A DNA stretch of 26,801 nucleotides, taken from NCBI GenBank assembly GCA_002314675.1, contig DCGZ01000022.1:22657-49457 (forward strand), read 5' to 3'. Made by a program: the position numbers and the translations under genes. A model generated the notes under the pieces. The model was not told where the DNA came from, did not search any database, and saw only the letters and a list, made by a program, of their open reading frames with translations. The stretch is from Fibrobacter sp. UBA1765. GTDB lineage: Bacteria > Fibrobacterota > Fibrobacteria > Fibrobacterales > Fibrobacteraceae. Shown here piece by piece: positions 14,799 to 21,910 of the stretch. Position 1 is the first letter of the stretch. The number at the start of each line of letters is the position of its first letter.

Positions 14799-15958
14799 AG
14801 CGCATGCTTTTGATGCTCTCGATAATCACCTGCGTTGTATTTAGCGCCTGCAGCGATAATAGCGTTGCAAATGGAACTGGATCGAACGCCGGCGAAACAG
14901 AACTTGCAATCATCACTGTGAAAAATGACGGAGCGCCCGTTGCAGCAAGGGTTCGCCTGTGGAATATTGAAAAGGATTCTTTGAGCCTAGCGCTTGAAGG
15001 AGTTGCAGGTAAAAACGGGGAATTTGAAGTTGCCCGCAAGGAACTTGAAAAACGCATAGTGCAGGTACAGGGTGATTCCCTTGCTGGAATGCAGTACTTG
15101 GCGAGTGCGCAAGATCAAGTAGAAATAAAAATTGCGAAGACAGTCAATGCCGTGGGACGTGTTTCTGAAAATGGCAAGCCGGTTGCAAATGCCGTGGTGC
15201 GTGTTTTTGACAAGTCCGTTAAAACTGATGAAGAAGGAAATTTCGTTGTTGAAAATGTTCCGCAGGGCGCGTTGTTTGCATACGTGAAAACAAATGAAAA
15301 AAATATGGCGGCCGTTGTTACGGGCGACAGCCCGAGTGCAATTGAACTTACAAAAGAGCCGTTCATACTTGTCGAAAACTTTGATGATTGGAGCGGCAGG
15401 CGCACACTCCTTGGCAAAATGTTTGGACAAGGCTGGTGGTTTGTCAGCACAGATTCTTTGGCTGGTGGAAACAGCAAGGCACTGAACAATCTCTGGGAAG
15501 ACGACATCATTGTATCGGGCGACGAAGCCTTTAACGGCAGCAGTTTCCATGAAAAATTTGATATCGATAGTACTTTTGAATATCCTTATGCTTCTGCAGG
15601 TTTTGCCCTTGGCGATGATTATCATGAAGACGATTTGCCGTCGTTCTATGACTTGCGCGGCATGAGTGGAATCTCGTTTGTTGCAAAAGGTTCTGGCTCT
15701 GTCTTTGTGCAGCTTACTTGCAAAAATCTGAACGGTGAACAGGTTTATTACGACAGCAAAAAAGTTAAGCTCACTTATGAATGGGCGCGAATAACTATTG
15801 CGGTTTCTGAATTTGATTCCGAAGATGAAAGCTTTACTTTGCAGCATGTAAATTCCATAAACTTTGTAACGACAGAAGATTCTGAAATCTATTTGGATAA
15901 CATTGGGATTGAAGGAATTTCTGTTGCAGATTGGCCGCGACTTGGCCACGTTTTTTAA
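14795..15958 (+). CDS. Lipoprotein with carbohydrate-binding-like domain
   Basis: A 387-residue lipoprotein. The true start is the ATG at 14795 (after GGAGG in CAGGGAGGC), overlapping the upstream stop by four bases; the open frame extends upstream without support. The lipobox is FSAC with Cys19. Two small beta-sandwich modules follow: residues about 36-112, and about 116-165, a CarboxypepD-regulatory-like repeat (VGRVSENGKPVANAVVRVFD, then DEEGNFVVENVP). Residues about 190-380 (VENFDDWSGRRTLLG...GISFVAKGSGSVFVQL...IYLDNIGIEG) resemble CBM11/CIA30-like domains that bind glucans. The downstream GH5 enzyme appears to carry a related domain. Location on the outer surface and a glucan-binding or sensing role are inferences. 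The stop is 23 bases before the cellulase ATG, so the three genes are probably one operon. Confidence 0.75.
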   Translation: MKRMLLMLSIITCVVFSACSDNSVANGTGSNAGETELAIITVKNDGAPVAARVRLWNIEKDSLSLALEGVAGKNGEFEVARKELEKRIVQVQGDSLAGMQYLASAQDQVEIKIAKTVNAVGRVSENGKPVANAVVRVFDKSVKTDEEGNFVVENVPQGALFAYVKTNEKNMAAVVTGDSPSAIELTKEPFILVENFDDWSGRRTLLGKMFGQGWWFVSTDSLAGGNSKALNNLWEDDIIVSGDEAFNGSSFHEKFDIDSTFEYPYASAGFALGDDYHEDDLPSFYDLRGMSGISFVAKGSGSVFVQLTCKNLNGEQVYYDSKKVKLTYEWARITIAVSEFDSEDESFTLQHVNSINFVTTEDSEIYLDNIGIEGISVADWPRLGHVF

Positions 15959-15981
15959 CACACAAATAAAGAGGATTGGGT

Positions 15982-17859
15982 ATGAAAAAAATTCTTACGG
16001 CAGCTTGTGCGCTTGCACTTGCAGCAACATCGTTTGCAACAATTCAGCCGACACGCGTTGGTCCTGTGAGCCAGTATGGTGCATTGCAGGCTGGCAAAAA
16101 TTCCGCTGACGAAGGCCGCATTTACGGTAGCGTAGGCGGCGTTGCCGATGGCAAAGAAGTTCAGGTCCGTGGCATGAGCCTTACCTGGAGCATGTACTGG
16201 CCAAACGGCAGCAGCTTTTATGGCCCAACATTCATCGACACGCTCGTTGGCGGCTGGAACGTAGAACTCATCCGTAGCGCAATGGGTGTAGTTCCACCTT
16301 GGGGCCATGGCGGTTACATGACACGCCCTGCATACTTTGAATCGCAAATGGATAGTGTTGTGCAGGCGGCAATCCGCAACGACGTTTACGTTTTGATTGA
16401 CTGGCACAGTGAAGGGGGATATTTCAATTGCGTTCATCCGGGCCAAAAGCCGGCACAATCCTGGATGAAATTCAACGACAATGAAACTTGCTTTAGCGCA
16501 GCCGACGCAGCGAAGTTCTTTGACCGCATGGCAGAACGTTACGGCAAATATCCGCATGTGATTTTTGAAATCTACAACGAACCTGTCGCAGAAACCTGGG
16601 CAGACCTCAAGGCTTACGCAGATACAGTCGTTGCCGCAATCCGCAAACATTCCGACAACTTGATTGTCGTTGGCAACCCGCAATGGTCTTCGCAGGCAGG
16701 CGATGCTGTGGCAAACCCGATTGAAGACAAGAACATTGCCTACACATATCACTTTTATGCAGACATTCACACAACCAAAAGCCATATCGAAAGTTCCAAC
16801 AAGGCAATGGCAGCTGGCCTGAGCGTGTTCGTGACGGAATGGGGTGGCATCGACAAAATCTTTAGCAATGCAACACACAAGTCGCAGCTCGAAGAATTCC
16901 TTGCGTGGACAAACGAAAAGAAACTCTCCATGGCGAAGTGGGATGTCGAAAAGCCATACCTTGAAAACAACGATGTTGACAATTACATTAAGGCAAACAT
17001 TTTGCCGGCAAAGACAACTTACGCAAAGAATCTGGAATGGGAAAAGAACATTAGCGACAAGTTGCCGAATCTTGTTGCCTATAGCGATGTAAAGGAAATT
17101 GCTGGTTCCTGGAACTTGTTCGGTGACGAAACAGAAGCTGACCCAAATGGCAATTACGGAACTTCCACTTACGAAGACAATTCTGCAGATGGCGTAGCTA
17201 AATTTGACAACATCAAGCTCGATGCTGCAAGCCCGTTTGAATATTCTCCGTACGTAAAGGCCGACTACAAATTCACAGGTGATATTTCTAAGTGCAAAAT
17301 GATTCAGTACAGCTACAAGGGCAGCAACCATGAATTCACCTTGTATTACGACTGGATGGAATCCATCGAAAAGTTTGGCGAAGGCGCATGGGATTTCCCG
17401 TTTGTTGAAATGCCGCTTGCCATGGACTGGGAAACTGTGAATGTGGATCTTGGCTGGATGATGAACAACAACTGGCAAAAGGGAATCCCGAATGTTGCCG
17501 TCCCGGAACTTGCTTCTGCACTCCGCTTTACTGTCATTGACGTTGCCTACGATCCGTCCCTTTGGATCAAGGATGTAAAGTGCGTAGAAAGTGTAGAAGG
17601 TTATGAACCTGTCAAAATTGAAATTCCGACAGCTATTAGTACGCCTAAGCTTGCCTCGAATTTCAAAGTCAGCGTTCAGAATCGCATGATCGTTGTTGCT
17701 GGAGTTCAGAATGGAAGCAAGTATGTGCTCACGAATATGCTTGGCCAAAAGATCGCTTCTGGCCGTGTCATGGGCAACAACCTCGCGTTAGAAGTTTCTA
17801 AGGCAGGCAATTACATTTTGCGCGTTGGTAATAACGCAAGCGTAGTGGTTGTTAAGTAA
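15982..17859 (+). CDS. Secreted GH5 cellulase with CBM-like and sorting domains
   Basis: A 625-residue endoglucanase-type glycoside hydrolase that hydrolyses beta-1,4-glucan with retention. The ATG at 15982 follows GAGGATTGGG. Residues 1-19 are a signal peptide (AATSFA). The GH5 barrel spans about 25-330. Landmarks are LIRSAMGV (97-104), LIDWHSE (138-144), the acid/base Glu200 in IYNEP, HFY (257-259) and the nucleophile Glu286 in FVTEWGG. Residues about 365-545 are a CBM11-like beta-sandwich (AKFDNIKLD...MIQYSYKG...WIKDVKCVE). The last 70 residues (YVLTNMLGQKIASG...GNYILRV) resemble a type IX-like sorting domain, as in the pectate lyase. It lies in an apparent operon with the TIGR02147/lipoprotein pair, and a strong terminator follows. 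Confidence 0.92.
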   Translation: MKKILTAACALALAATSFATIQPTRVGPVSQYGALQAGKNSADEGRIYGSVGGVADGKEVQVRGMSLTWSMYWPNGSSFYGPTFIDTLVGGWNVELIRSAMGVVPPWGHGGYMTRPAYFESQMDSVVQAAIRNDVYVLIDWHSEGGYFNCVHPGQKPAQSWMKFNDNETCFSAADAAKFFDRMAERYGKYPHVIFEIYNEPVAETWADLKAYADTVVAAIRKHSDNLIVVGNPQWSSQAGDAVANPIEDKNIAYTYHFYADIHTTKSHIESSNKAMAAGLSVFVTEWGGIDKIFSNATHKSQLEEFLAWTNEKKLSMAKWDVEKPYLENNDVDNYIKANILPAKTTYAKNLEWEKNISDKLPNLVAYSDVKEIAGSWNLFGDETEADPNGNYGTSTYEDNSADGVAKFDNIKLDAASPFEYSPYVKADYKFTGDISKCKMIQYSYKGSNHEFTLYYDWMESIEKFGEGAWDFPFVEMPLAMDWETVNVDLGWMMNNNWQKGIPNVAVPELASALRFTVIDVAYDPSLWIKDVKCVESVEGYEPVKIEIPTAISTPKLASNFKVSVQNRMIVVAGVQNGSKYVLTNMLGQKIASGRVMGNNLALEVSKAGNYILRVGNNASVVVVK

Positions 17860-17876
17860 GCTTGTTCAAGCTTAAC

Positions 17877-17920
17877 AAAAAGGCTTCCCTTTGGGGAAGC
17901 CTTTTGCCTTTTTAGGCAAT
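17877..17920 (+). terminator. Terminator after the GH5 cellulase
   Basis: AGGCTTCCC (17881-17889), loop TTTG, GGGAAGCCT (17894-17902), preceded by AAAA and followed by TTTT. A second small hairpin TTGCCT-TTTT-AGGCAA follows immediately. Confidence 0.88.
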
Positions 17921-18010
17921 GTTTTTATAGATACCGTAATCCTTGTGTGTTTATGACTATCCAAAAAAATGTATTTTACTTTCATAGGATTCATTTTGCA
18001 CGGAGGTCAA

Positions 18011-18781
18011 ATGAAAAGACTACATTTATGCTTTTTACTAGTCGCGTCTTCGCTCTTTGTTTTAGGATGTGGCAAAGACAGTGCAAGCGTTGCGCAAAAT
18101 GAAAACTATTCCGATTTGCCATCACTGCAAGGTTCAGAAATTCCTAGCGACTCTAGTAGCGGCGACTTGATTGAAGAAACCGAGATTCCGGGCGACTCCA
18201 GTAGCGAAATATTGGGAAACAAACCTTTCGAAGAGGCTTTTGTTATTGCTCCGAAAGCGGATTCTCTGAATGTTACAGATTCTGAACGAAGCTTCTTGGA
18301 TAGTCTTTCTAGAGAGTATCCTGAAAAGTATATAATCGATGAAATTGATGGAATGACGTTATTCATCAATTATGACGCACAGTATAATTTTTATTCGGAG
18401 GAAGAACGTTCCTATGTTTCTGCCGGAGCTGGTACCGATACCACGTGTTCAGTCAATTTGTATGAGCAAGAAAATGGCTTGGTTCGAAGGTTGAGCGCGT
18501 ACGACGGCTGGAGGAGTCTCGAATCTACGATTTTAGTTATTCCTTCAGAAGATATACCAGCCATTGTGTATCTGGCTCATGGCGAAATTGGCTCTGGGAT
18601 AGAAAAAGTAAAGGCTTTATTCAAGTCGGAATGCGAAGCCGCCTTAGGGTCTTTTTATGATTACGTAGAATATGATGTGGTTGCGGTTGGTTGTGCAGTC
18701 AAGAACTTTGACAACGAAACAATCCAAACGCTAATGGAAAAGCAAGGTCGTCTTTGCGAGAATCAATACAAGAAGAAATAG
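18011..18781 (+). CDS. Lipoprotein of unknown function
   Basis: A 256-residue protein with no recognised domain. The start is the ATG at 18011 with GGAGG at 18002-18006; the frame extends upstream to 17969 without support. The lipobox is VLGC with Cys20. Residues about 25-75 are an acidic, Ser-rich linker with a twice-repeated motif (EIPSDSSSGDL and EIPGDSSSEIL). The remainder is an acidic globular domain with several cysteines (TTCSVNLYEQ, FKSECEAALG, AVGCAVKNF, GRLCENQY) that could form disulfides. It is probably anchored in the outer membrane. It has no operon partner: the cellulase terminator lies upstream and a convergent antitoxin-like gene downstream. Confidence 0.65.
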   Translation: MKRLHLCFLLVASSLFVLGCGKDSASVAQNENYSDLPSLQGSEIPSDSSSGDLIEETEIPGDSSSEILGNKPFEEAFVIAPKADSLNVTDSERSFLDSLSREYPEKYIIDEIDGMTLFINYDAQYNFYSEEERSYVSAGAGTDTTCSVNLYEQENGLVRRLSAYDGWRSLESTILVIPSEDIPAIVYLAHGEIGSGIEKVKALFKSECEAALGSFYDYVEYDVVAVGCAVKNFDNETIQTLMEKQGRLCENQYKKK

Positions 18782-18815
18782 GTTTATACGAACTTTTCTA
18801 TGTACGTCGCCAGCA

Positions 18816-19067
18816 TCAGGATTTCTGGACTCGTTCTTCCTTGATCATCCTTGTCACATCGTATTCGCACTCTATGTCGGCGGCCATTGCCATGCCGGAA
18901 AATTCAGACTGAGCCTGACGCAGGGCAAGCATTGAGGAATTCACAAGAACAATCAAGTTGCCTTGTTCTACAAAAGCCACATGAGAACCTTCTTGAAGGC
19001 CCAGCTTTTTGCGAATTTCAATTGGAATGGTCACTTGCCCTTTCGATGATACTTTTGCTGTTTCCAT
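18816..19067 (-). CDS. AbrB/SpoVT-type DNA-binding antitoxin-like protein
   Basis: An 83-residue protein whose first 45 residues are a swapped-hairpin AbrB domain (VSSKGQVTIPIEIRKKLGLQ, then GSHVAFVEQGNLIVLVN). The tail (FSGMAMAADIECEYDVTRMIKEERVQKS) is the flexible toxin-binding region typical of antitoxins of VapB/MazE type. A toxin normally follows directly, but here only a 10-codon reading frame (18785-18817, minus strand, overlapping the stop as TGATG) precedes the end of the convergent lipoprotein gene. The toxin therefore seems lost or never present. A well-formed promoter and three tandem CTTTACTT repeats lie upstream, suggesting the gene is still expressed and perhaps self-regulated. 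Confidence 0.82.
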   Translation of the reverse strand: METAKVSSKGQVTIPIEIRKKLGLQEGSHVAFVEQGNLIVLVNSSMLALRQAQSEFSGMAMAADIECEYDVTRMIKEERVQKS

Positions 19068-19071
19068 AATT

Positions 19072-19127
19072 CTTTACTTCCTTTACTTTCTTTACTTAAA
19101 TATAGTAACATCATTCCATAAAGTCAA
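19072..19127 (-). promoter_or_regulatory. Promoter and triple repeat of the AbrB-type gene
   Basis: On the minus strand, TTGACT (19122-19127) and TATATT (19099-19104) are separated by exactly 17 bases. Between the -10 and the ATG lie three copies of AAGTAAAG (plus strand CTTTACTT at 19072-19079, 19081-19088 and 19090-19097) with 9-base period, a candidate operator. Confidence 0.6.
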
Positions 19128-19146
19128 TGAGCTGATGGGAAATTTT

Positions 19147-19376
19147 AACCATATTCTCCTTGACATAGTTCTTTGCTGCGTGAGTGGCGAAGAACGCAGG
19201 TTTAATTGAGAGTTTTGCCCTTATTCTAGATACGGAAAATTCACCACTTTCATAAGTCACCAAAGAATAAGGCAGGCGCTCACGTCTTTACGGGCGTGGG
19301 CCGTTTGTGCTTATTTGGTGACTGGGTTGTGGTGGCCCTCCGTGCTAGTAAGCCATTCGGTTCCACGCCTTTTTTT
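19147..19376 (+). ncRNA. Structured RNA candidate, copy A
   Basis: No gene lies in 19068-19451; instead there is a conserved structured block of about 230 bases also present at 23631-23859. The 5' hairpin arm AACCAT/ATAGTT (19147-19152/19165-19170) encloses CTCCTT. Next is a 12-bp hairpin (19168-19179 with 19184-19195) capped by GTGA, a GNRA loop. Then a long multi-segment stem: ACGG/CCGT (19232-19235/19340-19343), CACCAC/GTGGTG (19242-19247/19329-19334), GTCACCAAA/TTTGGTGAC (19256-19264/19314-19322), ATAAG/CTTAT (19267-19271/19310-19314), and apical CACGTC/GGCGTG (19281-19286/19293-19298). The 3' CGGTTCCACGCC (19358-19369) can pair with the apical strand GGCGTGGGCCG, then comes a T-run. GNRA and T-run fix the plus strand. 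It is either a separate RNA or the leader of the DUF4417 gene 75 bases later. No clear promoter was found. The RNA family is unrecognised. Confidence 0.7.
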
Positions 19377-19451
19377 ACTTCAAAAAAAAGATTTTGCAAA
19401 AAAGCTTACTCAATATTATTAGTTAGTAGAAATCTCTTTAAAAGGAGGCGT

Positions 19452-20162
19452 ATGAACGCAATCAGAAAGAAACAAATCGATATTTTCCATGCAGATTGGG
19501 TTGATGGAACAACTTTTTGCGGTGATGATGAAATTCCACAAGTTCAACATCAAGTAACCGAAATTCCTGAAAGGATGATTCCATTTTCAGAAGCGGTAAA
19601 AAAGAAAATTGCAATTGATGAAGCGAGCAAGACCTATGTCCATTTCTTTGAACATGACTTCAAATTTTGGAGATTCATCAGGAACCCGCGAAAATACTTC
19701 AAAAGACTCAGAAAATTTGCAGGGGTGATATCTCCAGACATAAGCCTCTATCTAGACATGCCTTTAGCCATGCAATGTTACCATGTTTATCTGTCTCGGG
19801 CGATTACGTTCTTCCTGCAAAAAAATGGATTTAAGGTTATACCTCTTATTCGATGGTCAGACAAACGATCATACCGTTTCGCATTTCAAGGTATCCATCA
19901 GCAATCCACCGTATGTGTCAGCATTTATGGAGGACAAAAAGATGAAGAAGTCCGAAAAATTTTCTATGACGGTTTCATAAAAATGATTGAAATTGTAAAG
20001 CCTTCGCGTATTCTGTTTTATGGGAGCATTGCACCAAACATAAAATCATATTGTGAAGAAAAGAATATCCAGATAACCGAGTATAAACCAAAACAACGTA
20101 ATGACAAAATTTCTGTAAGAAAAATTTTCAACAATTTTTTTGACCTGCCCTTATTTAAGTAA
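19452..20162 (+). CDS. DUF4417 family protein, copy 1
   Basis: A 236-residue cytoplasmic protein of the DUF4417 family (function unknown; seen in Firmicutes and mobile regions). The ATG at 19452 follows AGGAGG; the frame extends upstream into the RNA element without support. Family landmarks are IPFSEAV (about 44), YVHFFEHDFKFWRFIRNP (about 64-81), FAGVISPDISLYLDMPLA (about 94-111), YLSRAITFFLQKNGFKVIPLIRW (about 117-139), FAFQGI (about 149-154) and PSRILFYGS (about 191-199). The pattern of alternating strands and helices suggests an alpha/beta barrel-like fold. It is clearly paralogous to the protein at 22097, and both end LPLFK. It lies directly upstream of an HTH protein and a toxin/immunity pair. 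Its role there is unknown. Confidence 0.8.
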   Translation: MNAIRKKQIDIFHADWVDGTTFCGDDEIPQVQHQVTEIPERMIPFSEAVKKKIAIDEASKTYVHFFEHDFKFWRFIRNPRKYFKRLRKFAGVISPDISLYLDMPLAMQCYHVYLSRAITFFLQKNGFKVIPLIRWSDKRSYRFAFQGIHQQSTVCVSIYGGQKDEEVRKIFYDGFIKMIEIVKPSRILFYGSIAPNIKSYCEEKNIQITEYKPKQRNDKISVRKIFNNFFDLPLFK

Positions 20163-20618
20163 ATGATTGATTCTCAGAAAATAGATTTACAGCAACAGGC
20201 TTCTTTCAAAGAAGTCTTTGATAATCTATTGTCTGAGCAAAGGGAATGTGTTTTTTGTTCTACTGATACCATAACTATGTGTCTTCGAAAAGTCATCAAA
20301 AGGAAGAAATGGAACCCGCAAAAATTTGTAGAAAAGACCGGATTAACAGCAGTTCTATATTCTCGAATAAAAAACAAAGATGATCACAACATTACCCTAG
20401 AACCAGTTATCGCAATTTGTATCGGAGCCCAACTTTCATTTTCTTTATCAATAGAACTCATCCAAAAAGCAGGTTATTCCTTAAACGGTTCAAAAATTCA
20501 TACCGCCTATAAGGCGCTGTTAATGTCAACTGCAAATATTTCAATTGACAAAGCAAATCAATTTCTTATAAGTCAAGGATTCAAAGCTATCAGCGACAAG
20601 AATATGTACAAAAATTAA
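20163..20618 (+). CDS. HTH (Xre-like) protein of toxin cassette 1
   Basis: A 151-residue protein whose start follows the DUF4417 stop without a gap; there is no separate Shine-Dalgarno, so it is probably coupled. Residues about 35-100 form a Cro/C1-like HTH (CLRKVIKRKKWNPQKFVEKT, then GLTAVLYSRI). The following segment (ITLEPVIAICIGAQLSFSLSIELIQKAGYSL) matches the extension seen in Firmicute Xre proteins. The first 35 residues are unrecognised. It probably regulates the cassette. Three copies of the palindrome TTCTTnnnAAGAA lie in its own 5' coding region (20200-20214) and downstream before the toxin gene (20619-20633, 20704-20718). Its equivalent is missing from cassette 2. Confidence 0.68.
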   Translation: MIDSQKIDLQQQASFKEVFDNLLSEQRECVFCSTDTITMCLRKVIKRKKWNPQKFVEKTGLTAVLYSRIKNKDDHNITLEPVIAICIGAQLSFSLSIELIQKAGYSLNGSKIHTAYKALLMSTANISIDKANQFLISQGFKAISDKNMYKN

Positions 20619-20718
20619 TTTCTTTCAAAGAAACAGAAATTATCAAAATTCAAGGATTCTCTCAAAGTTATTCCTAGAAAGTTCTATAAATTGCAATTTT
20701 TCATTTCTTCTAAAGAAA
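20619..20718. promoter_or_regulatory. Paired palindromes before the deaminase toxin
   Basis: Two 15-base palindromes of the form TTTCTT-N3-AAGAAA (20619-20633, N3 = TCA; 20704-20718, N3 = CTA) bracket the gap between the HTH gene and the toxin gene. A third near-identical copy, CTTCTTTCAAAGAAG, is at 20200-20214. Three copies within 520 bases suggest operator sites; the neighbouring HTH protein is the natural candidate to bind them. They could also be mRNA hairpins. Confidence 0.5.
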
Positions 20719-20769
20719 TGACTTTTCAAAACCAATAACCTAGCTTTTCCTCCAAAAAGGATAAAGTTT

Positions 20770-21267
20770 ATGGGAACTGGTTATAGCAGCCTGTTTAATG
20801 GAACGCAGGGGGCAAAAAATAGTCGTCACCATAGTAGTGCTAAAATCATGCATGAAAGGGTTAAGACCTGGGCAGAAAACGAAATTGAGACTCTAGAAAC
20901 AAAATCAAAACGGCAACGAGAAAAATTTAATACAGCAAGCATTGTGTATGACAAAGAAACGGGAAAATACTACTATGGCAAAAATAAAGGAGCTCTTGCT
21001 CCAGGAGTTCAAAAAAACGAACAACTTTTTGGAGAAAAGGGCGTTCTTCCTAAAAAATCGTTCAACGCATTTGAGGTTGGAAACTGTGCTGAAGTAGACG
21101 CAATAAATCAAGCTCTTAACAATGGGGCCAAGCTAGAAAATCTATATATGTACACAATTCATACAACAAAAACAAATTTTGGAATGGGCAAAAAAGCTTG
21201 TGAAAATTGTACCTTTGCATTCAAAGGACGAATCAAAGAAAACCACTCTGGATGGGAGGAATTATAG
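20770..21267 (+). CDS. Deaminase-fold polymorphic-toxin domain (YwqJ-like)
   Basis: A 165-residue stand-alone protein with a cytidine-deaminase-like core. TASIVYDKETGKYYYGKNKG (55-74) fits the first beta-hairpin. GNCAEVDAINQAL (104-116) supplies the Cys-Ala-Glu zinc/proton-shuttle motif. LENLYMYTIHTT (122-133) is the central strand, and KACENCTF (142-149) gives the two further cysteines. This pattern resembles YwqJ-type toxin deaminases, which act on nucleic acids or nucleotides; the target here is unknown. The N-terminus MGTGYSSLFNGTQG is Gly-rich and resembles the start of the toxin in cassette 2 (MGGGRY). No signal peptide or secretion domain is present, so delivery is unclear. The immunity candidate starts two bases after the stop. 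Confidence 0.68.
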   Translation: MGTGYSSLFNGTQGAKNSRHHSSAKIMHERVKTWAENEIETLETKSKRQREKFNTASIVYDKETGKYYYGKNKGALAPGVQKNEQLFGEKGVLPKKSFNAFEVGNCAEVDAINQALNNGAKLENLYMYTIHTTKTNFGMGKKACENCTFAFKGRIKENHSGWEEL

Positions 21268-21268
21268 C

Positions 21269-21793
21269 ATGTTACAGGGTATGTTAAAAGATGTTTCAAT
21301 GAATGGCAGAATGGCTTATGGAATCATGTGCTTCGAAAAGTTTGTTATTGAGAAATATTCTTCAAAAGATTGGAACATATTGGTAAAACAACTATGGTGC
21401 GCGACATCAGAGTTTTGGGACAATTGGTCCGAGAAAACTATGGAATTTATTCCAGAATACCTCTTTGAATTCGAAGACTTTGAATCTTCTGAATTCGAAT
21501 ACATTACAAAAGAAGAATATTTAAAACTAAACGATTTGCTAAAGGGAATTGACGATAAGATCAATCAACTATTGCTAAAACTTCTTGAAATTGAAGAAGT
21601 ATATAGCTATACATGCATTCCTGGCTATGGTGAAGAAAGCCTTGAGATTCTTGAAGATATCGCCAGTATGCTTGAAAAAGAAAACCTTCCTCTTCCAGAT
21701 CCAAAACTTGTGGAATTTTCGAAATTCAGCGAGAAAAATGGCTGGGGAGAGCCTTTTGACGGGACGAAACTTTCAATTATCTTGAATAAGTAA
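21269..21793 (+). CDS. Putative immunity protein for the deaminase toxin
   Basis: A 174-residue acidic, mostly helical protein that I do not recognise. The ATG at 21269 is one base after the toxin stop, with GGAGGA (21255-21260) inside the toxin's last codons; the frame runs further upstream without support. Acidic stretches (EYLFEFEDFESSEFEYITKEEY; LEIEEVYSY; ESLEILEDIASMLEKE) would suit binding a basic toxin surface. The call rests on position directly after a toxin domain, small size and acidity, not on a family match. An alternative is an unrelated cassette passenger gene. Confidence 0.5.
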   Translation: MLQGMLKDVSMNGRMAYGIMCFEKFVIEKYSSKDWNILVKQLWCATSEFWDNWSEKTMEFIPEYLFEFEDFESSEFEYITKEEYLKLNDLLKGIDDKINQLLLKLLEIEEVYSYTCIPGYGEESLEILEDIASMLEKENLPLPDPKLVEFSKFSEKNGWGEPFDGTKLSIILNK

Positions 21794-21875
21794 CGATTTT
21801 ATGGTTGGCGGCTTTCCCAGATTTCCGTGTCGGCAGAAATCCCTCAAGAAAGGTTAACGCAAAGATGTTTTTTTA

Positions 21876-21904
21876 TTGACAAAAACTGACACATTTACTA
21901 TTAT
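21876..21904 (+). promoter_or_regulatory. Consensus promoter of toxin cassette 2
   Basis: TTGACA (21876-21881) and TATTAT (21899-21904) are separated by exactly 17 bases. The predicted start is near 21911, giving a leader of about 185 bases before the DUF4417 ATG at 22097. Confidence 0.72.
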
Positions 21905-21910
21905 TATCCT

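Noticed and set aside
14987..15961. 324-codon minus-strand open frame opposite the CBM-like lipoprotein
   Set aside because: Same shadow pattern with no recognisable motif, while the plus strand has a lipobox, Shine-Dalgarno and coupled start.
15955..17748. 597-codon minus-strand open frame opposite the GH5 cellulase
   Set aside because: Its Cys/Val/Phe-rich composition and exact antisense position mark a codon-bias shadow; the plus strand has full GH5 catalytic motifs and a signal peptide.
19160..19165. TTGACA in the conserved RNA block as a -35 box
   Set aside because: In neither copy is there a -10-like hexamer 16-19 bases downstream; the TTGACA lies within paired, conserved RNA sequence in both copies.
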